From the NCBI GenBank assembly GCA_030737835.1, contig JAUJYN010000012.1:13221731-13285730 (forward strand): a stretch of 64,000 nt of DNA, given 5' to 3'. A program made the position numbers and the translations under genes. Every line of letters begins with the position of its first letter. The first letter of the stretch is position 1. This stretch comes from Acorus gramineus (Eukaryota; Streptophyta; Magnoliopsida; Acorales; Acoraceae). The notes under the pieces were generated by a model. That model searched no databases. It was not told where the DNA came from and saw only the letters and a list, made by a program, of their open reading frames with translations. Positions 1 through 11,264 of this stretch are shown one piece after another.

Positions 1-26
1 GTCATTCGGTCGGGTATTAACATCTT

Positions 27-339
27 TTATCGGGTCTCAATCCGTGATCCGTTGATGGACTTATCTGTCACTCGAGGGCTATAAATTAAGATTGTGTCCA
101 ACAACAACCATTTTTTGAAAAAAAAAAAAAAACACTAAAAAAATGGGTAGTAGAAGAAAGTGAAATCTATACAACCTGAGATTATCGGGTCTCAATCCGT
201 GATCCGTTGATGGACTTATCTGTCACTCGAGGGCTATAAATTAAGATTGTGTCCAACAACAACCATTTTTTGAAAAAAAAAAAAAAACACTAAAAAAATG
301 GGTAGTAGAAGAAAGTGAAATCTATACAACCTGAGATTA
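27..339. repeat. Perfect 155-bp tandem duplication (two copies)
   Basis: Two adjacent copies with a period of 155 bp (about 27-181 and 182-336, match running to 339). I read them as identical, including a run of 15 A in each, which implies a very recent duplication or an assembly artefact. No gene is visible in either copy. Confidence 0.93.
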
Positions 340-2403
340 GTGAGTTCAAGGAAATCTATGAAACAAATGGTAGCTCTCTAGTTTGTTTCATTAGAGACAT
401 AGTTTATAAAACAAATAAAAAATATTAGAAATATGGTTTCCCTGTCGTACCAAATCACCGACAGTCAAATTAGCATAACTACTTGTCATTACCGACGGTC
501 ATGACTGACGGTATAGATCCTCCCTTACAAATAAAAATAAATATAAAATAATAAAAAGGGACAATGCATATCAACTATAATGCAAAATAAATATCTGCCT
601 GAATGAAAAGGTCACGTATGTCCAATATAATGCACATTACACCATTAAAACGATATACAATAAAATTAATCACACAAAACAAATATTGTTGGAATGCTAA
701 AATATGAAAGCTAATCATACAAGAGATTTCTTGAAACACAAGTTTTAATTAGTTGATTTAACAGTGAACAGAGAAAAACTGACCTTGGAAATAAAACAAT
801 ACCAATTGACCAACCAACAAAACTAGATTTTACAAGTAACATGAAAAATCTAAATGTTGAATAATCTAGCAAATGTTCAACTTGGTACAATGAAACGGTT
901 GAAGAGTTGAAAAATGAGATTATTCAGGAATACACACTGAATGCGGAGATTACGTATTGAATTTCTGGTCATGAACATTAGCATAATTGCAGATGACAGA
1001 GGAATGGAAAAAATTGGCCATCGTGCGAGGGGGGGCCATCTGTTTAGCTCCTTCAAAACACGCGTAATCGCGATTTAAATGAATGGTTTTGTTTTTTCTT
1101 GAAAAAAAATTTCTTTTACCCAAATCGCGATCTTTAGAAACCTGCATGTCTCACATGTGTTGGGAGGGAAATCTTTCCCAGATTTTGAAAGATCATCTTT
1201 TTATTAAATGCTTAGAACTAAATCTGAAGGATGTTATTTCAGAGGATTCTGTCGCCTTTTGCCATAGTTTTGTTGTCCACCATAATTTTTAACATAAAAT
1301 GTTATCAAATTATGTAACAATGTGTCATTGTGCTTAACATGATCCAACTACCTCTAGCAGTTGTACTCTTGCTGGTGTTTATTGCAATTTGTGAATCTTA
1401 TTTTTATAATTAAAGATGATGATGAAGAGCAAGCTTGAGTGATTAAGCAAAATTCTGTTTCTTTCAAGTGATTATGGCTATTTAGCATTCGATGTAAGTA
1501 ACTCATCCCTTACCAGTGCCTTTGTAATATGTCTGATGGAGTATAGTGATATGTTGTGTTGGTTTCCACCAAGTCATGGATCTTGAAATAGATGGAACAC
1601 ATGATTGTCAAAGTGAGATAATGTAATGTAATATATCGACATAATGAACTAGAACCAATTTGATTATTTTGAGAGATTTAATTACAAACTTGAAAATCAC
1701 ATTCTAACACAATTGATCAGTCATTTTACATAGGTTAGTGGTGCAAATCAATGTTTTCATATCATATATGGAGCAGCAGCATTCATCAATCTCCAATATT
1801 TGTGCGGCAAACTTGGCAAGATCCATGGACATAATTGCCCCATCAATCTTTCACAAGAACATGTCGTAGATTGCGCTATTCGCCAATAATACTTGAGACA
1901 GGATCTGTTCTTCTTCTTCTTCTGTAGTTTGAGACGCGCTAACTCATGACACGCATATATAGGCCATCCATACTAACTCTCAAATCTTTCTTGTTCATCG
2001 TGGTGAAGAAATCCTCCACGCGTTCGCTTAGGCCATCCATAATCCCTCTTTGGTGGACTCTTTGTAAAAACATATGATTTAGGCAACACTTCATAATTAA
2101 AATGCTTCAATTTTCACATCAAATTCCCTCATTAGGGAAGATATCATAAAGGAAGAGCAATATAATGTCACCAAATAAAACTCACATATATTATTGAGAC
2201 TTTCAATAAAACTATATACATATATCTTCACATTATATAGATAGCAGTATATTCAAAACTGATTTCTCAGTTCTTCCAAACACATACCTAACACACATAC
2301 AAAACCACATTTTCACATATACTTTAGACACACAACAAAAAAAACACATACATAAAATCCAACTTACATAATCCCACAACATAACAATAATTACCACATT
2401 ATA
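340..2403. other. Gene-free AT-rich stretch with weak transposon and decay signals
   Basis: No convincing gene. At 445-520 there are repeated ACCGACAGTC / ACCGACGGTC / GACTGACGGT motifs like the subterminal repeats of CACTA transposons; a single similar motif recurs near 21210. At about 1780-2040 the minus strand has a 33-codon ORF starting at 2040, followed by an open stretch in another frame; this could be a decayed coding fragment. Short ORFs at 950-1292 overlap each other on opposite strands and look like noise. Confidence 0.4.
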
Positions 2404-2820
2404 CTATAAGTGCAAGGTCAGGTCAAGCTCTTCATGAGCACTAGATCTCCCACTCTGGTCCACATTATTGTCATTCACTTGCGGGCCCGCCCGTGCCCCT
2501 ACCATCACCTGTGGTGGGTACCAATTCACGGGCCAGACCTCCTGTGTTGGGCCGAGCCCGAGCCCAAATTGAGGACTAATGGGACTGTGTGCATACATTT
2601 GAAGAAGAGGAGCAACTTTGTCACTTCTGTGAGCATTCTGATGGCCACCAAGAGCTTGAATTGTTGGAAACTTCTTCGGGCAGACCGAACACTTGAAGGT
2701 GTAGTCCAAAGAACACTTGACCTTGAACTTAGGCGAGAGCTTCACCGGCTTGAGCTTGGACTGGGCTGGTCCGGTCCCCGAGGAATCCGAGCTTGGGCTT
2801 GTGGGTTCTTGGTTTTGCAT
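2404..2820 (-). CDS. Single-finger C2H2 zinc finger protein with C-terminal EAR motif
   Basis: A 138-aa, single-exon, probable nuclear transcriptional repressor. One plant Q-type finger lies at residues 44-64 (C44, C47, H60, H64; CX2C-X12-HX3H) with the diagnostic QALGGH helix at 55-60. The protein ends in LDLTLHL (132-138), an LxLxL EAR motif, which in such proteins binds TOPLESS-type corepressors. The N-terminus is Ser/Pro-rich with a Lys-rich stretch before the finger. The length and the layout (one finger plus a terminal EAR) fit the plant one-finger C2H2 repressors of the SUPERMAN/KNUCKLES/LATE FLOWERING type; orthology to any one of them cannot be decided here. The start is the only good ATG; a TATA box lies about 45 bp upstream, so the leader should be very short. 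It is the first of a group of small regulator-like genes running to 24.7 kb. Confidence 0.9.
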   Translation of the reverse strand: MQNQEPTSPSSDSSGTGPAQSKLKPVKLSPKFKVKCSLDYTFKCSVCPKKFPTIQALGGHQNAHRSDKVAPLLQMYAHSPISPQFGLGLGPTQEVWPVNWYPPQVMVGARAGPQVNDNNVDQSGRSSAHEELDLTLHL

Positions 2821-2860
2821 GGCTGAATAAGATGGTTTTTGAGGGCTTCAGTGAGGATGC

Positions 2861-2867
2861 TTTTATA
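2861..2867 (-). promoter_or_regulatory. TATA box of the 2404-2820 C2H2 gene
   Basis: TATAAAA on the minus strand, 41-47 bp upstream of the ATG. This predicts a leader of only about 10-20 nt. Confidence 0.65.
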
Positions 2868-4688
2868 GGCATATTTTTTGTTGGTTTTGGAACCAATATA
2901 ATGACAAGAGTAAGAAGCAGTGGTTCTACTTGTCTTATAAGTGTAGTGTCCCTTCCTCCCTCCCTCTCTCTCCGCCCCCCCCTCCCCCCGCCTCCCCCCC
3001 TCTCTCTCTCTCTCTCTCTCTGAATTGATTGGACTTGAATCTGGTTTATGAGAACCTATGTATTACAGTCATTGAAATATAGAAAAAAATGGATACAATA
3101 GAGTAGGGGATTCAAGAATTCTGGATTGGTTAAGTTTACATCAATTAGTTCTCTTCTGTCATACAAGGAAGCTCAATTGAAATTCTGCAAGAGACTTTAC
3201 AAGAGCTACTATATTTGTAAATTTCATATAAGGTTTTTTTTTTTTTTTTTTTTTTGGGGTTAGAGACATGGATCTACTTTCATAGATTTTGAGTTTCAAA
3301 AAATCTATCTAGGATTTTCCTAGCTAAGTTGGGTTTCATTGTTACAGAAAAATATACATTTAGAGGAATATTGGAAAATCAGAGTGCAACATTTTGAAAA
3401 AGATGCATTTTTTTTTACTAACTGTGGTACTCATAAACTATGTTGTCAATTGTCATTTACATAACATCATCTGTTATAGCCATTGAATACCACAGAAGAA
3501 CCAATCACATTTTCTAGGCTACTTGATTATTTATGATTGTCATCAATTTTATGTTGTTAATTTGAATCCATTTATTAATAATATCAAAGATCAAATACAA
3601 CATTTTTGGTTGTCTTGGTTTCCTTATCATAGGAAGCCCTTAAGGATATTTTAAATGCTGTAATTTTTTATATATGGAACTATGCACAAACGAAATAATT
3701 AGCAAAATTTATTATTAATCAAGCATTTCATAGAACTCTGGAGAGAGAGAGTAACCCTATTGAGTTATATGGTGGCAGATGTATAAGCCTGAGCGAGTTG
3801 AACTTGAAAAATCTACATTAAACTAGGTTTTAAGTTGTGGAGGTCTTCATTTTGCCAAAACTATCACAATATATTTTTCTTTCTTTCTATACAATATGAC
3901 CCATGAAATAAAATTTTGAGTTAGCTTACATTCAGCAGGGGTAGACTTGAATCAATACCCCTATGTGAAGAGGACATATCTCTATTGACCTGCCAAAAGG
4001 TGGTTCAATGACAACTTAGTAGAAGTATAATCATGTGTGCTGGATGCCATAATCCTAAATTTCCATCCACTAACCTCTTAAACACAAAAAAAATGATATT
4101 TCTACTTGAGTATCTAATAAACACCTTTCTTAATCAGTAATTACTTCTTTGATTATTGAAATGACACCTAATTGTTGATGTTCATTCATGATAATCCTTT
4201 TACCCTAGTTAGAATGTTCTTTGCTAGGATATATGCTTTTTAGGTATCATTGTACTTTGACAATTAAACGTTATATTCGTTGGAGCGTTTTTCTCATTTT
4301 CATTTTTCGGATCAGATAACGAGTTAGTTAATTTTTTAAGATACGCCACTAAATAATATTCGATACTTTTGAAAAAGAAAATTCATTAATACTATTTAAT
4401 GCTCGGTCTTCCCAAAGTCTACCAGGGATTCAGAGTCCACCTCAGACAGCATTTGAAAATAAGTTTTGACATTTTTTGTAAATTCTAATACTACCCCTGG
4501 TGGTCTCAACTTTTAACATAAGCGAAAAATAACTTTCAGACATGTGTCTAGACTCGAGGGTAATTTTGAAACTTCACAGAGAATTCAAGGACCTGAGAAA
4601 AAATTAAAAATGACACTGGACAAATTAGACATTTACCCTTTCCCTCCAGTAATATTTGAAAAAAAAAACCCTAATCCTCCCAAAGGCC
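2868..4688. other. Intergenic: CT microsatellite, poly-T tract, SINE-like fragment
   Basis: Contains a pyrimidine/CT microsatellite (about 2951-3021), a 22-nt poly-T (about 3234-3255) and, at 3940-4010, a segment resembling 19015-19070. Its reverse complement carries a GATTCAAGTC-like B-box, as in tRNA-derived SINEs. No gene is visible. Confidence 0.45.
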
Positions 4689-4695
4689 TATAAAA
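4689..4695 (+). promoter_or_regulatory. TATA box of the 4781-5620 C2H2 gene
   Basis: TATAAAA, about 90 bp upstream of the chosen ATG. An out-of-frame ATG at 4713 lies close to the expected transcription start and may fall just outside the mRNA. Confidence 0.65.
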
Positions 4696-4780
4696 CCCCC
4701 CCAAAACTCTCCATGAATCCACCACTTCTCCCCATCACCTCCCCAACATTCTTCCTCACAAACCCTCCTCCCTCCACCAA

Positions 4781-5620
4781 ATGGAAAACCACCAACCACC
4801 TCCTTCCGACCAACCGACACCGCCGACTAGCCCGAACCACAACCCCCCTCCCCCTCGTCCTCCCCAAATCCTCCATCCTCGACCGCCTATCCCGCCCCGA
4901 AGACCCACTAGATACCCCAAAATCCATGCTCCCATCACCCACCTCCTCCAATCCTACTGTACGCATATCGGAGCCACCCTGCCCGATCCAATCCCACCCC
5001 CTCTCCCTCCTCTTCTCCCCGCCTTCGCAGCCCTGATCCGCCGCCTTCCTCCTCCTCCTCCTCCATCAGACCCACCACCACCCCCTCCAAGCCCCAACCA
5101 ATGGAGCTCCTTCATAGACATCCTAACCTCTCCCTCCCCCATCACCGATGACGAACACCTCCCCTTCCTTTCGAGCCTCTTCGACTACACCGTCGCCCCC
5201 CAATTCGAGGTCGGTGAATCCAGCCGCCCCCCGCCTCCCACTCCTCCACCTCCGCCACGCGCCTTTGTGTGCCGGACTTGCGGCATTGCCTTCCCCAACG
5301 TGCGTGCGCTTGGGGGTCATGTGAGCTCCCACACAAGGCTGCGTAGGGCGGCGGAGATCGCCAAGGCTGAGGTGGAGGCCAAGCGGGCCAGAAACGGGCC
5401 TTACATTTTCCGGGCCGGGCCTCTCCAGATTGGGGGACGCGGGCTGGCCCGGCCCGCCGTCCCCCCTGCGCCGCAGGTTCCCCAGGAGGCGGAACAAAGA
5501 ATGGATGACGAGGAGATCCGTCCAGCCGATGAGATTCCAGTGGATGGAATCATTTTTGATGATGAGGAGCCGAAGAACGGCGCCTCATCATCATCATCTG
5601 GGGTAAACGGCGGAGATTGA
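4781..5620 (+). CDS. Proline-rich single-finger C2H2 zinc finger protein
   Basis: A 279-aa, single-exon, probable nuclear protein. One C2H2 finger at residues 164-184 (C164, C167, H180, H184; CX2C-X12-HX3H) with RALGGH in place of the plant QALGGH helix; the Q-to-R change may alter DNA contacts. Residues 1-160 are extremely proline-rich with poly-Pro runs, broken by short hydrophobic stretches (51-90 and 108-140). After the finger come an Ala/Lys/Glu/Arg helix (186-204), then an acidic tail with EEIRPADEIP and a Ser/Gly-rich end. I see no LxLxL EAR motif, unlike its neighbours. The coding DNA is far more GC-rich than its surroundings, which creates many long ORFs in the other frames. The start is the first in-frame ATG after the TATA box. 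An (ATT)n repeat follows directly after the stop. Role: putative transcription factor, target unknown. Confidence 0.88.
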   Translation: MENHQPPPSDQPTPPTSPNHNPPPPRPPQILHPRPPIPPRRPTRYPKIHAPITHLLQSYCTHIGATLPDPIPPPLPPLLPAFAALIRRLPPPPPPSDPPPPPPSPNQWSSFIDILTSPSPITDDEHLPFLSSLFDYTVAPQFEVGESSRPPPPTPPPPPRAFVCRTCGIAFPNVRALGGHVSSHTRLRRAAEIAKAEVEAKRARNGPYIFRAGPLQIGGRGLARPAVPPAPQVPQEAEQRMDDEEIRPADEIPVDGIIFDDEEPKNGASSSSSGVNGGD

Positions 5621-5628
5621 ACGGCGGC

Positions 5629-5656
5629 ATATTATTATTATTATTATTATTATTAT
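5629..5656. repeat. (ATT)n microsatellite in the likely 3' UTR
   Basis: About nine ATT units beginning nine bases after the stop codon of the 4781-5620 gene. Confidence 0.9.
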
Positions 5657-8330
5657 GAGCAGCATCTCTTGTTTTTGTTGTTATTTTTGTTGGTTTTAAT
5701 GAAATTGAGTTTTTGTGGTCTATGGTGCTGGATTATGCATCTTGTCATCATGAGAGGATTTTGTGTTGTTTCATGTATTTGGTGTATTATTTTTAGGTAA
5801 ATTGTAAGTTATCTATTTCATTAAAAATAATAAAATATACAATGTTTGAATGAATGAGTGATAAGAAAAACAAAGAAAAAATAAAGCAAAATACAAAATA
5901 AAAGAGAGCGGCGGCGACTTTGGATTTGGTTTATTATTAGTTGGATTTGTTTGGCATTCTATTTAATTGGTGAGGAGATCTTATAGAATCTGTGTGTTGG
6001 TCAATATATAAGAAATGCGGATTTAAAACTATTTAAAGTTTTGGTTTTATTTTTAGTCAATTTCATTGAAAATGATTTTTTTTTTCACTTTTGTGATTTA
6101 CATTTTCTTATTCATCCGCATAAGGATTATTTGTAAAAGGAAGAATCAAATTTTTATTAATTTGAGCATGAAGTTTTTTAATAAATTCCATTCAGGGCCA
6201 TATAATAATATATTTTAAATAATAGATGGATTGTTTATGTATATGTGACCAGTCAAACGAATTCTCAAAATGATAAGAGGAATAATTTTCCAACATAAAT
6301 TTTTTATATCAAAGTGAAAATCAGTGGAGATAGTAATTTATTAATTTGAATCTAGAAAATGCTACAAAATCATAATCTCAATTGGATTCAAATACTTGAG
6401 ATATCTTGACAAAATGTAGTAAAAAAAACTTTATCTTAATCTTGAAATGTTATATATGTATATTTTGGGGTTTTCTGTATTTTTGAAAGCTAAGTCAAAC
6501 ACAGAAGGAAAAAAAAATTAAAGTGGTTTAAAATTTTAGATGAAAGCATTTCATCATATTTGGGATGAAGCACGTCTAGTTGTGTAGGAGATATGAGACT
6601 TCTTCAAAACTAAACTCGAATAATTTTATTATCATCCATTTAAGTATTTAACATAATGTTACAATGAAAAATGTTGCATAATTCTAAGAAACTTGGAGAT
6701 AACTTAAACCCAATCCTAGATAAGCTTTATGATACCAAATGCGTATGTGTTGATCTTGCTAAAGGATTTGATGTCCTTGGTATGCTCATTTATAACTTAA
6801 ATCCTACAGGACCTGAGTGTATATCTCTGGATTTTGGTGTACATTCAACCCACTCTAGAATTTCAAGGATACCTATCATCAGCAGTACTTACTCCAGATA
6901 CACAAATCAGATAATCCACTTATAAAACCAAGAATTCAAACCAAAAAAGCACACATATGACAATATTCTTTGCAAAACTCTTGTTAGACTCCACCTTAAA
7001 CATGCGGACTTAAGCATCAGATTGTCTTTGACATGTCCACTTGTCTTTGACTAGTGTATTCTACTTTCATATGTGATGGCTCGACATTAACAGTGTTTGA
7101 CTCAACTTAAGTATTAAGTTTGACAGTACTTGAAAAACAAGTAAAAATAAGAATGCTACCTCCTTGTTATCTCCATGTACTCGAGACTGGATCCTCTACA
7201 TGGAAAACGTAGAGGAACTTTGTGTGGTCCAATATAATATGAGTGTGCTGTGTAAATGACAAAAGATTTACTTCAAGAAAATACCAATGCATATATACTT
7301 TGAAACGTGTTATATCATTTACATAGCTAAGTACGTACTTAAAAAAAAATAAAAAATGTGTGCAGCACACAGACGGGGATGCAAGAAGGAGAGGACTAAA
7401 CATAACAATATTTTTCATATGACTGCCTAGGGGCCTCAATCACTGAAGAAATATTGAACAATGAGCAATTTCTTTAGGGGGACTAATATGGAGAGATGCC
7501 AGGTGATACCGACGGTTTCGAAAATCTAGTACTGTTTTAGAGAAAAATAAAAATAAAAACAACCAAAAGAAGCTGCCTGTGGGAAGAAGCCATTGAAGGC
7601 ATCCCACATTGGGTTATTATATTGGAAATTTCATGCAATTGTCCATTTGATGAAATCTAAAACTAAGAATAATGAATAATATGTTTCACAATGGATGGTT
7701 ACTATCAGGTTTAGTCCGTCTGCAACACCTACTTGTGGTACAAATTTTTTTTTTAACAAAACTTTAGGCATGTATATATCCATTCCAATAATAGTAATCA
7801 TAATAGACACTGTCAAAATTGGGGTATGAAAATTGTCACAATCTAACATGCTAACTAATCTCATGGTATGCCCATTTCACAAATTGCTCCTCTAGATCAA
7901 GATTATGAGCTTGCATATCCATATTTTGTATTTTTGTTCATACAACTTCAGGATCTAGACAATCTTGTTTATGTCATGTTTTTTTTTTTTTTTTGGATAA
8001 AAAACAAGATGGGAGCTTCTCCTAGCTAGATTTGTATTACTCATACAAACTCCATGGGGTGGATCTCTCATAACAAAGAGAACAACAAATTAACAAAAAG
8101 GAAACAGAAGACAGAAATCATCATCAACCAAAGCAACAACAAAAACAAGATGCTCATGGAATTAATAAAACCCTTTTTTTGGTTTACACAGACAGACTGA
8201 TAGACAACAAACATAAATCAATTGAAGCAACAACATTCAAGAAATTTAAACACCTAGATAGAAGAAAAACTGAAAGAGAAAGATAACATCAGAGAGAATC
8301 ATATAGGGTTCGGATTGCTAGTAGCAGGCT
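5657..8330. other. Intergenic AT-rich sequence, no gene seen
   Basis: Short ORFs at 6671-6925, 7167-7439 and 7631-7864 are AT-rich, lack recognisable motifs and look random. A poly-T run at about 7979-7994 may mark the tail of an inverted retroposon. 8050-8330 is the probable 3' region of the next gene. Confidence 0.5.
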
Positions 8331-8645
8331 TTAATTAGGTTTTGACACTGATTCAAAGCCGAACACTTCATAATATTCAGGAGGAGTTATGTTCAGATCT
8401 ATCCCAAGCCCTTTATGATTAGGGTCAGAAGGGATAGTCTTTTTCTCCTCTTCATGGGTAGCAACCATGTTTGTATCAAGAGAAGGTACCACTTTAGAGA
8501 CTTCCACAGATTTTCCATCAGATTTAGGTGGCGCATCTGCAACTTTCATTGATGAAGTGTCACCACCATCGGAAGGACAGATCCGAGCCCTCTTCTTGGG
8601 GCCCTCCTCTTCCTCCTCCTTATCTGTTTTCATTTTCTTCAGCAT
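8331..8645 (-). CDS. Small nuclear-type protein with a DLNxxP EAR-like motif
   Basis: A 104-aa single-exon ORF that I do not recognise. Layout: Lys start, an acidic run (10-14), a basic PKKRAR nuclear-localisation-like patch (16-21), a polar Ser/Asp/Lys-rich middle, then DLNITPP at 83-89, which fits the DLNxxP form of the EAR repression motif, followed by an aromatic YYEVFGF stretch (91-97). There is no DNA-binding domain, so it would have to act through a partner. The first in-frame ATG on the minus strand is at 8645; a second lies at 8633. A CT-repeat (sense strand) ends about 20 nt before the start, as in other genes of this window. Coding potential is supported by the ordered motifs and by better composition than the surroundings; function is inference only. 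Confidence 0.65.
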   Translation of the reverse strand: MLKKMKTDKEEEEEGPKKRARICPSDGGDTSSMKVADAPPKSDGKSVEVSKVVPSLDTNMVATHEEEKKTIPSDPNHKGLGIDLNITPPEYYEVFGFESVSKPN

Positions 8646-8664
8646 GTGCACAGACACACACAAC

Positions 8665-8694
8665 AGAGAGAGAGAGAGAGATAGAGAGAGAGAG
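8665..8694. repeat. GA/CT microsatellite in 5' leader
   Basis: AG repeats on the + strand, so CT on the sense strand of the 8331-8645 gene, about 20 nt upstream of its ATG. Confidence 0.9.
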
Positions 8695-11264
8695 CAAATA
8701 TCAATAATGGGGAAATGGAATTTTGCTATGGTTTATAATTGGAAGAGACATTATTAATTGAGTTTCAACACTAGTCTAGCTTGTTTTATATTTATATACA
8801 TCATTTGTTATAACAGTGGGTCATAAACAAAAACCAACTAATGTTGAAAGTAACTTGTTCTGGCCTACTCAAGTTAATTAATTCATTCCTTCTGATTCAA
8901 ATCATTATAAGATGCTATTATGGTCTGGCTGAAATGATGCAAATATTGAAGTGGTTTGGAAGGTATTAATTAAAATCTACTGTGTTAATTCAAAATGGTT
9001 GGTAGAAGGAACACATAATTAGGTAGATGTATCATGGATTATGTATTGAGAAAAAATGTTCTGATACCTCTGAAATCCCCTAGTGTAGAGTGTTGATGGT
9101 TGATGACATCTTTGTGATATGTCTATAGTAGATAATAATGTGCACCTAGAGGTGTTGATATGTCATTGTTTACCAAGGAATTTTTACCCACTGTTTTTAC
9201 TAACTTCTTAATCATCAGTAAAAAAAATTAACGTTTGGAGGAGAATAAATAGTTTTCTTCCTAATTTTGATTATGGGTAATCAAAGATTTTTTATTAAGT
9301 AAAATTAAGGTCTTCTGTCCAGGAACATGAATTTTCTCATCCTTTGCAGTAGACAAGTTATGTATATAGACATACGATAATGCACACAAGGAAGTACGTC
9401 ATGGGAAGTTCGTTATGGTCGTTAAAATGTAGCCGTTAATTTATGATGGTATATTAACTGCGACAACATTGAGAACTTCGTGCCAAAGACGTTCAACGTT
9501 GCTATTGATCAATTAAAAAAGGAAAATTTATATAACTTGCACATTGTTGATATCATATGAAATAAATTAATTCTTAACTCATTGTTATATAGTAAACAAT
9601 GCACACATTTTTTGTTTATGATATAGATATGATCCATTAGTGTTATTGAAATTTTTTTGGGGATTGAATTGACCAAAATATAAGTTACAAAATGCTAGGA
9701 TTGATCTTTCTTTTTTTTTTTTTCTTTTTTTTTAAAGAACAACTTTCAAAGGCTTTCTCTATTTGCAGAATAGGTTGAGCACCAGAGACTTAATTACCAC
9801 TGGTTTCCAGTGGGAATTCTTTCATGCTTTATGCGATTTTGAAATCTCCATTTAAGATGAGTATCTCAGATTTCTTTACTACAAATAGACACAAGGTTGT
9901 TATCTTTTCTTTTTTTTTACTGAATATCAAGAGTGTTGTATTTGTAGTGAGTTTGTGATTATAATAAAAAACCATTTGAATGGAAGAATCATATACAAAA
10001 TTTAATAATGGTTACATCTATATAACTCCATTTCCAAATATCAAAGGGAGATTTAAATTCTGACAGTATGCATTTTAAGGGAAAATTGAGGGAAATTTTA
10101 AATGCAGAATCATCCATATTTAATATGAAATCCACCTGTATCGTCCCTGTGAAATGTACTTGGAGAAACAAAAATTTCAATTACATAGACAAATACAACA
10201 TAGAGAATAAATATTATAATTTATAAATATAATTTTGTTATAGCAAAACACAATATATATATGAATTGTTTTCTACTGAGTCCTTCATTGGCTCTTATCA
10301 TGTTAATTAAAATCATTGTTTGTGAAACAACTTTTTAGTATTACTACTAGAAGTAGTCAACATCCTGAGAGAAGAAGACAAAAATTGAATGTCAGATTAT
10401 CAAATGAAAATATGTAGTGCTTGATAGTGTAACCAGGACTTTGAGTCTTTGATCCGTTTGAGAATACTCTCCTTGGTTTCTATAATTGGAGAATGCTAAT
10501 TCTCGTTCTATAATTTTTTTTGCTTGGATCTTATTCTATAATTCACATTATTTCTTTTAATTATATACAGTTTGAATTCAAAATTCTCATCATAAACCAA
10601 ACAATCACATTTCATGCTAATTTTCTTTTTTGTGTAGAGTGGAATTATGGCATGAAATTCTGAATTTTCTCAAAGAGCGAATTCCCTCCGATTCGTGTGG
10701 CTTGTGATACCCAAAAAATCGTTAAGTTTTGAAGCCTTTAATTTTCCATATTTATGATTCTATGATTACATTTATTCAACGATCATCCAAAGAGCGCCAT
10801 GGAATCCACATATGCCCTCAAATTAGAAGTTTAAGTATTTCTTTGGTAACCGTTACGTTGAATTACCGTTGGAAGCTATTGTTCGTTATAACGAAATCAA
10901 CCGTTGTTCGTTAAATTTAAATTCAAACATAACTTAATTGTGTATAAATTCTCTTTCAAACTGATTTTACAAGTGGCTTGGACATTAATAGAAATAAAAA
11001 ATTTCATCTTCCTCAGAATTTTTTATTTTCATAAAATCATTCTGTTATATTTTATATTATTACTCAAACGGAGAAGAAATTGAACTGGTACCATGAACTA
11101 ACACAACAAAAACTTACATTGCTTATCATTTCATCACAAACAACAGTTTCTCCCACACATCCCTAACATTCATAAACATTAAAAAAACAAAAACAAACAT
11201 AATAAAAGATATCAAATTTGATTGAATAACTGACTCCCCAACATTTTCCCCTTTGATATTCCAC
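8695..11264. other. Intergenic AT-rich sequence, no gene seen
   Basis: Contains poly-T/C tracts (about 9710-9735) and scattered short ORFs (9989-10180, 10729-10914) without motifs. No element ends were identified. Confidence 0.5.

Noticed and set aside
2410..2826. 138-codon ORF on the + strand
   Set aside because: Exact antisense shadow of the C2H2 gene; no domain.
4656..5497. Several long ORFs in other frames over the proline-rich C2H2 gene
   Set aside because: By-products of GC-rich poly-Pro codons; only the 4781 frame contains a zinc finger.
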